Below are positions 1-9,616 of a stretch of 64,000 nt of DNA, piece after piece (positions within the stretch are counted from its first letter, which is position 1; each line of letters opens with the position of its first letter). The translations under genes were made by a program, and so were the position numbers. A model generated the notes under the pieces. The model was not told where the DNA came from. It ran no database searches and saw only the letters and a list, made by a program, of their open reading frames with translations. The DNA is taken from the NCBI GenBank assembly GCA_036346395.1, contig CM070604.1:30593662-30657661 (forward strand), read 5' to 3'. This DNA is from Hsuehochloa calcarea. Lineage: Eukaryota > Streptophyta > Magnoliopsida > Poales > Poaceae.

Positions 1-21
1 TTGCTTATGTAAAGATACATT

Positions 22-974
22 ATGAAATGTGCCCGTCGAATCAAAGAACCGGTGGATTTCCTCGACCCACACGTGGTCTCTGAGCAAACAATCAACCAAG
101 ACGCATCCTACGTCGAGAATTACATGAAAATAGGATTGCTTGCTCTGGACGATAAGGACTACATAATGGTGCCCTACATACGGAAGTAAGTGCTTCAATA
201 TTTGCTATACAAATTTTGTTTCAACATAGATTTATGACTATAGCGACATACATGAGTAGGTTCCGCTAGATTCTTCTTATTCTTGTGCCAAAGAGGAACA
301 TGGTATTGTACCTTGATTCTCTACTCAACAAAAATCACGACTTCACCCTTCTTAAGGGAATACTCGACAGGTATGTTCATTTCCTCCGCACATAACTCTA
401 TTGTAGTCTTCCTTCGTTTGAAATGGATGAGGATAACTTTTTTGAATCATGTAGGGCGTTCATCGGCTATGTTGCCGAGGGAGGTTTATACAAGGGAACG
501 AGCGCCACACTGACTCACATGATGCGATTTCTGGTACGCGCTACAACACAATAATCATATATAATACTCCGTAATATTGCGTCTCGAACTGACTGTACAT
601 ATATATTTAATTCTATTTTTGCAGTGCCGCCAGCAAAAACGAGATCATCTATGTGCATTCTACGTATGCCATCATATGCAGCTATTAATTGCTTCTAGGA
701 CGCACGATCCCCAGGTTTGTCAATCTCATAATAATTATTTCCTAATTATAAATTTAAATATATATGCTTACTACTTTACTCCTGCTAGCGACAGGGCTTG
801 AACATAGAGTTAAATGCACTCGAGATGGACCAGGTCACGCACGTTCGAGGGGAGCTCTACGGCTTCATAAAGGCAGACATAGTTAACACGACCGGAGAGT
901 TTCACGCCGTCGACACCGATGAACGACCTCAAAACAATTCATTCAATATTGTAATTCACTTTGACTGGTTGTAA
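22..974 (+). pseudogene. Ulp1-like cysteine protease gene of the CACTA element, decayed
   Basis: Five exon-like blocks can be joined by GT-AG signals: about 22-185, 270-370, 455-533, 625-714 and 795-974 (TAA stop at 972-974). The order of motifs matches the C-terminal catalytic domain of Ulp1/SENP-type proteases that plant CACTA and MULE elements often carry. An Asp is present in NMVLYLDS. The Gln...Cys pair is present in RQQKRDHLCAFYVC (about 628-670). The His-Trp pair that should open the second block is missing: that position reads Arg-stop (CGC TAG at 264-269) directly before ILLIL. The first exons lie left of the window. Known of the family: Ulp1 enzymes cleave SUMO-like modifiers, but the role of transposon copies is unclear. 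I infer a pseudogene with a lost catalytic His. An alternative is that the true acceptor lies elsewhere in 240-270. Confidence 0.6.
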
Positions 975-1149
975 TTCAATTTGTAACTCTAGCGATAATA
1001 CTTGAAACATTCTTTTGTAATTGATTTTGAGTTAAATGATCACTTTGAGTTGTCAACAATTATTTGTGATATGTTTCTGCTTGTTAGTTTTGAGAGGGTA
1101 TGGCTAGCAATTCATGAGGCTAGCTGAAAATACGACAAAAATTAGTTAA

Positions 1150-1556
1150 GTCGAAAGACTTATCACAGACGGTTCCAACCAAGAACCATCGGTGATATGA
1201 TAGTATCATAGACGGTTCTTGGTTAGAACCGTCTATGATTATGTAGTATCACAAACGGTTTGTTAATACAACCATCAGTGATATGCAGTTTATCACAGAC
1301 GGTTGTATTAACAAACCATCTGTGATACTATATAATCACAGACGGTTCCAACCAAGAACCGTCTGTGATACTAAGATATCACAGACGGTTCTTGGTTGGA
1401 ATCGTCTGCAATATCTGCCTTTCACAGACTGTTTTTGTTAAAAACCGTCTGCGATAAGACTTATCACAGACGGTTTTTTAACCGTCTATTATCACAGACA
1501 TAAAATTTCAGACGGTTTACGAACCGTCTGTAATGACTGTTACGAACCGTTTGTGA
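1150..1556. repeat. CACTA subterminal block of self-complementary repeats
   Basis: About eight units of roughly 36-40 bp, each opening TATCACAGACGGTT and closing with its near inverse AACCGTCTGTGATA, follow one another. Each unit is therefore a hairpin with arms of about 14-18 bp. Unit centres differ (for example CCAACCAAG versus TTGGTTAG), so neighbouring units are also inverse copies of each other. In characterised CACTA elements, short motifs in such subterminal regions bind the transposase. Confidence 0.8.
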
Positions 1557-1560
1557 TGAG

Positions 1561-1576
1561 TTTTTCTATAGTAGTG
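1561..1576 (-). repeat. CACTA terminal inverted repeat, right copy
   Basis: It reads CACTACTATAGAAAAA on the reverse strand. The left partner is outside the window. Confidence 0.8.
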
Positions 1577-2594
1577 TCTCTTTGCTACATCCTTGCACTC
1601 ACAAAATATTCCTAGCCATCCAATCGACTGGATCTAACGGTTAATGTTCATTCCATATCCTGCCATCTGCTAGAAATTCTAGCCATGGATATTTTACATC
1701 CAAGAGCCTAGATCCAAACTATATCTTACCATCCAATTAATATAATAATGCCAGATTAATTACCCCTAATTTTGTCCCATTATGCTGATTAAAGCTCTTG
1801 CCTATCCCAATAATACTCACAAGGTGATCTTCTCGATGTTCGACAGTCCCCATCTCTCTCTCAACCAAGCATCCTAAGTGTCATTCGGACACCTTGCCAG
1901 ATCGGCACCGGTCGTTGCACCGTCCTGGGGGCATCACCGGCATCCGTCGCTCCTCGCCCTAGCAGGGGCGGATCGGTCATTCTGGCATGGTCTGGCGTCC
2001 ACTAGAGGTAGCATCGATCATCGGGAACACCCCTCTCCGAGGAGCATCAGGCCAACCCAGTGTCGGAGAAAACACGGTTTCACAGCTACGCACATTAGCA
2101 AGATAGCAACACGTTTTGGGGTTATTTGAACCCTTGGCACAATAGTGAGCTCTCGACTGCACACTGGTCCACCATCCACTGCGACCTCAATCAGTGGCAT
2201 GACTTTCGCAATTGTATCGCCCCGAAAGGTACTTGCTTCTTTCTTTTCTTTTCTTTTCTTTTCTTTTCTTTTCCTCATCCTTAACACTAACACTATTGTT
2301 CTGGAAAAGTGCATTACTATTGTCCAAGAAAGGTGCATGAATGATCGTATATATTCTATACATGGTGTTGGACATTGAATATTTTTTTAAAACATGGGAG
2401 GTTTCAGATTATGTAGATTAACGATGGTATATTATGTGTTTTATTGGAAGTTTCTAAGAAGATTGTTCTTATATTTTGATGAAATTATACTAATTAAGAT
2501 AAATATGGTTTTAAAAGGAAATAGATTCTTCTCCTTGCAATATATTTTAATTAATTTATGATGAAGACGTGCATTGCACGTGTACGGTTACTAG
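1577..2594 (+). mobile_element. Probable non-autonomous Helitron (3' end at 2594)
   Basis: The 3' end looks like a Helitron terminus. A short hairpin CGTGC-ATT-GCACG at 2569-2581 is followed about 10 bases later by CTAG (2591-2594) and then T, as expected for insertion between A and T. Upstream, 1615-1720 is rich in CCATCCAATCGACTGGATCTAACGG-like sequence often met near grass Helitron 5' ends. The exact 5' TC end is not fixed; the start given is only the CACTA border. No Rep/helicase gene is visible. A further 140 bases (2595-2734) show nothing recognisable. Confidence 0.4.
2237..2274. repeat. (TTTTC)n microsatellite
   Basis: Seven or so uninterrupted copies of TTTTC/TTCTT lie inside the Helitron-like segment. 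Confidence 0.9.
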
Positions 2595-2734
2595 TTGCCA
2601 CCAAAGACAGAGTTGGACTTGGGCAAGCAGGAGTCTGAGACCAGCACCTCCTCATCATCCTGGTGCTCGTGCAGGCTAAGGCGCGGCGTCTAGGCAAGCC
2701 ACTATACTGTGGTTACGGGCTTTAGATAGAGGGT

Positions 2735-3660
2735 TGTAACATCTTAAAATTTTAGTTTGTTTTTTGAAGTATTAAAAATAAAAGTAATCATTTGAATTTT
2801 TCTTATTTAAATTTCACCTTAATTTGAATTTTCAGAAAATAAAACAATTTAATTTGATTAATCTAAACTTTAATTAAATTAAAAGTTGTTTTATTTGGGT
2901 TACTTGAGTTCCATAGAATTTTTTGTATTTTTTAATGAATTTTTGTAACTTATCTGCTATTTATTTGAGCTCGGTTTTATTTAATCTAATTTCTGAAATC
3001 CAGAAATCATTTAAATTTTCAGATTTTCCTTTTCAGGTCATTTTTCCTTTTTCCTCTCAGCCTATTCCTTAGCTGCCAGCCCGTTTTCTTTTCCTCCGGC
3101 CCAGCCGCTTGGCCCGCCTGTTTTCCTCGTCACGCCAGTGCCAGCCCGCCTCCTTCTTTCTTCTTTTTCTGCCTTGTGGCCCCTCCGTGTCAGCTCTACC
3201 CCTTCCTCCACGCTCTGGATTCCTTGCGTCGTATCCATGTCGAGCACGACGAAGCCGCATCGTCCTTATTTCCAACAATCCCTCTCTGGTGCCTATAAAA
3301 CAGCGCCCCTCCGCGTCATATCTTGTGCCACATCTTTCTCTTCCGAAGCCCCGAAGTGCCATCGTCGATCGCGTCTTCGTCCCGCCGCAACTCGTCGAAG
3401 AAATCGTGCGTATCCATCGTGTGTTTCGTCGCCGTTGTTGATCCTCTAGCCACATCGCCAACTTCATTGGATTCGCGCTGCTACGTTCTACGTCATGTTT
3501 GCGTCTTCGTCCTCGGAGGAACCCTACATCGCCGTTGCCCTTGTTACCTCAAAATCCGGCCACAGCCACCAGTTCCAATCTACTCATCGTTGAGCTTCTT
3601 TACCCTTCTTTGCACATCACCTCGCGTTCCAATTCATGCTCTTTCGATCCCCGCTCTTGA
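2735..3660 (+). mobile_element. Long gypsy LTR A, left part
   Basis: It starts TGTAACATCTTAAAATTTTAG, matching the start of solo LTR B. A TATA box (TATAAAA, 3295-3301) lies about 560 bases in, close to its position in B (about 665 in), and a CpG-rich block follows. LTR A stops matching around 3660, where element J begins, and resumes at about 8236. The upstream pentamer is AGGGT (2730-2734). The right end of LTR A is lost at the H border (9616), so its target duplication cannot be checked. Family by inference: long-LTR Ty3/gypsy of Tekay/Del or RIRE3/RIRE8 type. Confidence 0.6.
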
Positions 3661-3971
3661 TGTAGGCATCCTTAGTTATGTTGTTCCATATAGTATTTTT
3701 AATTCATCAAGTATCTCAGAACAACATAAGCTTACTAAAAGAGTTGAAAAAGAAGAGAACCTGGTGGGTGAAGCTTGTGCAAAGAAGCTTATCCAATATG
3801 TGAATTTGTTCCCTGAATTTCTTTTTAAATTAGTTGATAATATTTTACTACCTAATAGCGGGTCATCGCTTGTTGTCAGGTTTCAAGGAGAAGGTTTATT
3901 GGAAGATAAAGACCACGATGCTTCTCAGGTTCAAGATGATCTTCGCAGAAAATCGGAAGGATCTAGCATAC

Positions 3972-3974
<3 letters not shown>

Positions 3975-4034
<60 letters not shown>
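3975..4034. repeat. (AT)30 microsatellite
   Basis: Sixty bases of uninterrupted AT dinucleotide, within element J. Confidence 0.95.
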
Positions 4035-4037
<3 letters not shown>

Positions 4038-4603
4038 GAAAGCTTATCAAGTCTACTTTCCAATGGATAAAGCGGCATGTGATTTGGAGCTTTCTATAAC
4101 AAGTTATGGCTATTCGAGTACATGCTGCACATTCAGACCAACCAACGCGCGAGAGTTGATAAAGTTGATGATTCCGTGACTTGTACAATATTTTGGGAGG
4201 ATATCAAGCTATACCATGACTTTCTAAAGGTTCACAAGAGTCTCTTTCTCAAGTTTCACATGAATTCAAGTCGTTTCAATTAATGAAATTGAAGATATGA
4301 AGGTTTGGATTCAATTCGGATTCGGAATCAACATCAAATTCGGATTCGGAATATCAGCAGGACAGTACAGAGTAAAAAGATCATAACTTTCACAAACGGA
4401 GTCCGATTTGGGTGTTCTTGTGCTTGTTGGAAATATAACTTCAAGGCCAACCTAATGGATCCTCTATCAGTCCTAAATTCATTCTGTCTCAAAAGATATG
4501 CCAGAAAAATATGACGGTTGTAAAATCAGAGTTTACTTTTTTGTTTTAGATTGTGTCCGAATTGGAGTAGGACTCCTAAATCTGAAATAGAGTAGGTGTA
4601 GGG

Positions 4604-7600
4604 TGTAACATCCCAAAAATTTGGTCTGTTTTAAAGTTTTAGAAGAAAAATAATCATTTGAATTTTTCTACTAAAGTTAAAGCTTAATTAGAAATTTTAG
4701 AGATCAAAACAATTTAACATGATTAATTCCAACATCAACTATTATCAAAATTATTTTATTTGGATTCTATGGGCTTAGATATATTTTATAGAATTTTATA
4801 GAGTATTTCTGAGTTCATTTGCTATTTTCTAGTTGCCTTTTGGATTTTCTGCTATTTTCTAAAAAGAAAAACTATCCATTTCACCTCGGAACAGTGATGG
4901 GCCGAGCCCACCACTATTCCGCCGGCACTCTCCTCGGCCAGTAGCTCTCTCTTCCTCCGCCTCTCTCCGCGCTTCCTTCGCCCACTCTCCTCACTCATTT
5001 CGCTCCGCGCCCGCGCGCTGCGCCGCGCCCGCCTTCTCCTAGCCGTTGATGCGCCATCGTTCGCCGCGCCGCCGTGCTCGCTCTCCCACCGCATGCTGCC
5101 GTTGGATCGTCATCGCCCGCCTCGTCCGCCACAAGACGCGCTTCCTCCTTCCTCTCTCGACCGGTGGGCCTTCCGCGCCGCCACGTCCGCGTCGTCTTCA
5201 ACCCGCCTCTCCGAGTCCGCGTCGCTCTCGATCTGCCGCCGCCGTTTCCCGACTCTCCTCTCCTCTCGCTATAAATACCCCGAGACCCCTATTCTCTCCG
5301 CCTCCTCATCTCTCAAAACCCCAAGTCGCCATCGCCTTCCTCGGCCACTTCGCTCGGCATTGCCGAAGAATCGCCGCCGGCCGCAACCTCGCCGCCGCCG
5401 CCTTCGCCGTCTCGAGCTTCGTCGGCCATGCCACCACCGCCGACAGATCGCAATATCGCCGCTTTTCATCGCCGCCGCCGCCGCCGACGCCTCCACCGCC
5501 GTTGTCACCGTATCCGACAACAAAGCCGCCACCACCGCCGCCGCCATCGCCGACGCCGCGGTAAATCTCGCCGCCCCAGTGCTTGCCACCACCCTCATCA
5601 GCTTCGCAATACTCTCGGTGACCCATTTTTCCCCTCCGCCGCCGCCGACTCGCCGCCGTCCGCCGCCGCCGAGCCCTCGGCCAAGCCGCTCCTCTATTTT
5701 CCCTTGCCAGATCAGCGCTCGCGTGGAAGCCCGGTCAGTAGCCACCTCTTCGCTTTGGCCTGTGTGGCAGCCTCCGTCAGCAGCCACGTGGCACACCAGT
5801 TCCTCCTCCTGAGCTGATCTTCGGTGGACCCAGTCCACGGTGCGCCAAGCCACTTACCAGTGGGGCCCGCATGCCAGCTCTTGCCAAGTCAGCAGCCACC
5901 TCGGCTCTTCTGCCTACGTGTTAGCCTCGTGGCAGCCCAGTCAGCGCTGACGTCATAATTCATCTTTTCCTGTTGAAAAATAAATCAGAAATTAAATTAA
6001 AATCCAAATTAGGGTTTTAATTTATTTTCAATCTTCCAAAGCCCATATCTTTTGCATCCGAACTCTGATTGAGCCCATTCAAATTTGTAAATTCATCTAA
6101 ATTCGAGCTCTATTTAATTATGAATTTTATTTAATTTTTGGAGTTGGTTTTATCTCTGTTTTGTATTTATTTGTTCTTTTTGCCTGTTTTGCGAATAGAC
6201 GTTGCTACTTCGGGAAGTTTTGAACAAGGAGAAGTACACCAAGATCAAGATCAATACCAGTATTTATTCCAAGGCAAGCCGTAGTCCTTTGATCATATTG
6301 ATCCTATGATTTCAAAAGCATATTGTTTTATACAATTGCATGCTATCTTTATATCAACTGTTTTGGGTTTGGTTATTACCTGTTGTCATTATGCCTCCAT
6401 TGAACATTTGAATACCATGAATCCTTTGTCACCCTAGCTTGCATAATTTTAGTTGGACATATTTGTATCACCAACATGGGTATCGTATTAGTGCTTAGTC
6501 AAGCCTAGTCTCGATGGGGTTCATCATCACATGTGTCATAATGATTAATCTGGTTTTAATGATAAATGGAATTGTGGTGGTTAGCCACTTTGTAAAATTT
6601 GTGTTCCATGACAGGGGATGTCATTGGTTTCTTGTAAACAAAATTGTTTTCACTCAGGCGAATGGATGGTGGATTGAGGGTGTGGATTTAACATGTTGTG
6701 GGTTTGTGGAAAGATCGCCTGAGTAACTTATCAAGGACTTAATCTTGTGCGCCATTGAACTGAGCCTCAACCGTACAACCACATGTCTTGTATGGGCGGG
6801 ACCTGGCCGATTAATTAGCATTATCTTATTTCTGGTTCTGTCTTGGAAGAGTGAGTTACGGGGTACGTACTCACTATGGCGCAAGAGGGGGGCCCTGTCT
6901 GGTCGGATGGAGACATTCAGTGTTGAAACTTTAGCGCGTAATCGGGTTAAGAAGGAGCTTTGTAAAGGCTTTGTCACGTGCTCTAGCCTGCTTACCCAAG
7001 GTAGTGAGCAGTGGTATCGACGGATGCCAAACCAACTAGAGAAGTCGTGTCTTGTGGGTCAAGCTGTATAACCTCTGCAGAGTGTGTAAAACTATTCGAA
7101 TAGCCGTGTCCGCGGTTATGGACGTGCTCGGGGATTTCACACGGGAGATAGAGTTTCTTCTAAAAATAAGTCGGAGTGTGAATGGGAAGTTCACTTGATG
7201 AATATAATGTTTGTTCGGTGAATGGGTAATTCACTTGGTGGTTTGTGTCGATGGGTGAATGGGGAGTTCACTTGTCATTGGTTTGGTTGAGAAGTGAATG
7301 GTTAGTTCACTGGTTATTTCAAAGAAATTGTTTAAGTATTTATTATTCTTTTCAATTACGCATTTCAATCTATTTATTGTATTTGTTATAAATGCTGTTT
7401 TCTGCAAAAGAACCATATAGCTGACCTTTGGTAAGCCTTGCACGAATACTATTTGCATACATTTCCCTACGGCCTGCTGAGTGCTTTATGTACTCACAGC
7501 TCATGCCTTTGTTGATCAGTTGAAGAATATCAAGCTGCACAGGAGTTCTTTCAGAAGGAAGACTATGAAGGTTTTGCGGATTAGGATGCGTTCTCCACTC

Positions 7601-7864
7601 GATTGCCTGTGGGCATGTTGATTGGCCTTTCCAAGTTTCTCGTTCCGCTGCAAGAGTTTATTTGTTTCTTTAGCCCTGCGTGGCAAGTTAATTAAACATT
7701 GACCATAAGGTCCAGTTATTATTATTTGTTATTTTGAGATCTTTCTAGTTAAATAGAATAGATGGATGGTATTTCATCACTATTTTCTGTGTGAGCTAGC
7801 TACTGATCTGGGACTAGTTCAGAATACACAGATGGTTCCTGAGATGTATTTTCGGGTCCCGACA
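4604..7864 (+). mobile_element. Solo LTR B (3261 bp) of a long-LTR Ty3/gypsy family
   Basis: It begins TGTAACATCCCAAAAATTTG and ends TTTTCGGGTCCCGACA, and is flanked by a perfect 5-bp duplication TAGGG (4599-4603 and 7865-7869). The lone TG...CA unit with no PBS, gag or pol marks it as a solo LTR. A TATA box (TATAAATA, 5270-5277) sits downstream of a CpG- and CCG-rich block (4900-5950). That block gives long Pro/Arg/Ser-rich open frames in all six frames, which are compositional and not genes. A conserved stretch near 6275-6540 is shared with LTR A (9215-9480). Four short hairpins lie at 7178-7311. Family assignment to the Tekay/Del or RIRE3/RIRE8 type is inference from LTR size and termini. 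Confidence 0.9.
7178..7311 (+). repeat. Four short hairpins in LTR B (GTGAA...TTCAC)
   Basis: The motif GTGAAT-GGGNA-GTTCAC recurs at 7178-7194, 7218-7234, 7255-7271 and 7293-7311, each an inverted repeat with a 5-6 bp stem and a loop of about 5-7 bases. The spacing is 37-40 bp. Confidence 0.8.
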
Positions 7865-8235
7865 TAGGGCCTCTTGGCAAGCCATGAGGTGGAGAAGGGC
7901 ACTATATATTGAGGGGTATACCCCCATTGTAACCTCAGACCACGATTAAAGATTTTGATTGATTTTTGCATCAACGCTTGATTCTTCCAAGAAGTTTGGT
8001 GAAGGCCAACAATATGAAGGGGAATAGGGTGTTTTCTTCCAAAGATCGTTCTGTCTTTCCATTGGGAATTGAGGGATCGGTAAAACTCCTCATGGTGGTC
8101 GGGTGGAGTACACGTGAGATTAGGCGAATTAAAGAGTTGCAAGTTCGTGCATTGGCATCGGGTGAGCAACTACGATTTGTCAAGTCAAGCGTGCAAGTTA
8201 TCTTCGATCCTAGGTCTAGAAGATCGGGCACCCCG

Positions 8236-9616
8236 TATGATCTCTTTTCACCATCTCTCCATCACTGAAGTGCTTCGCCACCACCTTTCTTCTTTAGCTC
8301 TGGTCAACCTCACTGCTCCACCATCTCTGATAACTTTTCGGCCGCCCTAGGATACTGGACTACTCCTCATCTCCTCATCGTCCCGGTGCTTCCTTTGGTT
8401 CTCCCAAGTGCCCGTGTTTCGCCAATTTCACCGCACAGTCGTGCCGCCTCACCGACAAAATCGGCGCCGCCGACGAATCACCGCTACCATTGCTAAGCTG
8501 CCACCTACCTCAGCATCGCCGAACCACTGGGAACCTGGTTTGCTACTTTTCTGCCGTCCGCTCACCTTAGTTTGCCACCGACATCGCCATCAACGCTGTC
8601 GGCCAGAGCTTCCTTTATCTCTCCCTTGTTTTCTCTCTCTACCACCTATCATCCACATCAGCAGCCACCTCAACCATTTGCTTGTGTGTCATCCCTATGT
8701 CTGCACATATGGCACGTTCCCAAACCCGACCCAATGACATGCAGACCCTGCTTGTCATCCACTCAAAACCATACACCCAGTCCACCATCAACCCGAAGTA
8801 AGTCCGTAAACTCGGTCCATACCTTTTCCATTAGGAATTTAATTCACCCAAAAAAATCAAAATCTCTGCTGATGTCATGCTGACGCAGTAATCTGGAATT
8901 TTCTTTTGAAAGAAAATTCTAAAATCAAGAATAGTGTTGTCTCTCTCATTTTATTTTCTGGCAAATCTTCCGAGAGACCATTCTCCTTCGCTCAAACTCC
9001 GATTCAGTCTGCTCAAATTCCTAAATTCATCTAAAATCTATCTCTTTATTTTAGAGTTGGTTTTACTATTTTTTTAGTTTTATTTTAATTTCTTTTGGAT
9101 TTATTTGTGCATCTCCGATTGTTTTCACTATCGTTAGACGATTTGTTTAAATGAGCAGGAACAGAAGCAAAGTTTGAAGATCCAAGTGTGGTAGCTGAGC
9201 AAAGCCAAAGCCAAGGCAAGTCGTAGTCCTTTGATCATATTGAACCTATGATTACAAACATATATATTTTTATATCAATTGCATGCTATCTTTATATCAA
9301 CTATTTTGAGTTTAGTTATCACCTATTTGTCATTATGCTTTCATTGAGCTTGTGAATGCCATGAATCACTTCTCACATTAGAATGGTTAACTTTAGTTGG
9401 ACATATTTGTATCACCAACATGGGTATCGTATATATGCTTAGTCAAGCTTAGTTGCGATGTGTTCATTATCACATGAACAAAAAAATGTTAAATTTGAGT
9501 TAATGAGATATGGAATTATGGTGAGTAGCCACTTTGTTAAAATTTGTGTACCATGACAGGGTATATCATTGGTCTTGGTTAAACAAAATGATTTTCGCTC
9601 GTGCAAGCGGTTGTGA
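8236..9616 (+). mobile_element. Long gypsy LTR A, right part
   Basis: From about 8236 the sequence again follows the LTR B pattern. A CCG-rich stretch is followed by GCTGACG near 8880, the 'GTCGTAGTCCTTTGATCATATTG' block near 9222 (quoted in part: AGTCCTTTGATCATATTG) and the ATGACAGGG block near 9555. It ends abruptly at 9616 where LTR H starts. The last several hundred bases expected of the LTR are missing. Confidence 0.6.

Larger units (their letters stand above)
1..1576 (+). mobile_element. Right end of a CACTA (CMC/EnSpm) DNA transposon
   Basis: The segment ends at 1561-1576 with TTTTTCTATAGTAGTG, whose reverse complement begins CACTACTATAGAAAAA, the classic CACTA terminus. Just inside lie many copies of an ACAGACGGTT-type motif in both orientations, the subterminal repeats expected of this superfamily. 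An Ulp1-like protease gene fragment runs toward this end. The left end lies outside the window, so the 3-bp target duplication (TCT would follow at 1577-1579) cannot be tested. The gene is decayed, so this copy is probably non-autonomous. Confidence 0.85.
3661..8235 (+). mobile_element. LTR-like insertion J inside LTR A, itself split by solo LTR B
   Basis: Bases 3661-4603 and 7870-8235 interrupt LTR A and are unlike B. The left part begins TGTAGGCATC, carries a long (TA)n tract and shows no coding potential. The right part has a TATA-like ACTATATATTG near 7899 and a 'TTGTAACCTCA...GATTAAAGATTTTGATTGATTTTTGCA' type U5-like tail that I have abbreviated here, ending near GATCGGGCA (about 8230). 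Together they would make a solo LTR of about 1.3 kb. I could not find a matching target duplication, so the borders are approximate and the assignment is tentative. Longer open frames across 3323-4099 and 7819-8268 cross element borders and are not genes. Confidence 0.35.

Noticed and set aside
3323..4099. A 258-residue open frame
   Set aside because: It crosses the border between LTR A and element J and runs into the (AT)30 tract; no domain.
5046..5853. Several overlapping open frames of 100-240 residues on both strands
   Set aside because: CCG-rich LTR sequence keeps all frames open; proteins are Pro/Arg/Ser low complexity and the region lies inside solo LTR B.
3651..8240. CCCCG as target duplication of element J
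   Set aside because: CCCCG occurs at both sides (about 3650 and 8231), but the sequence after the left copy does not begin with TG, so the match may be chance.
7819..8350. Open frames on both strands
   Set aside because: They span the LTR B end, its target duplication and LTR-like element J.
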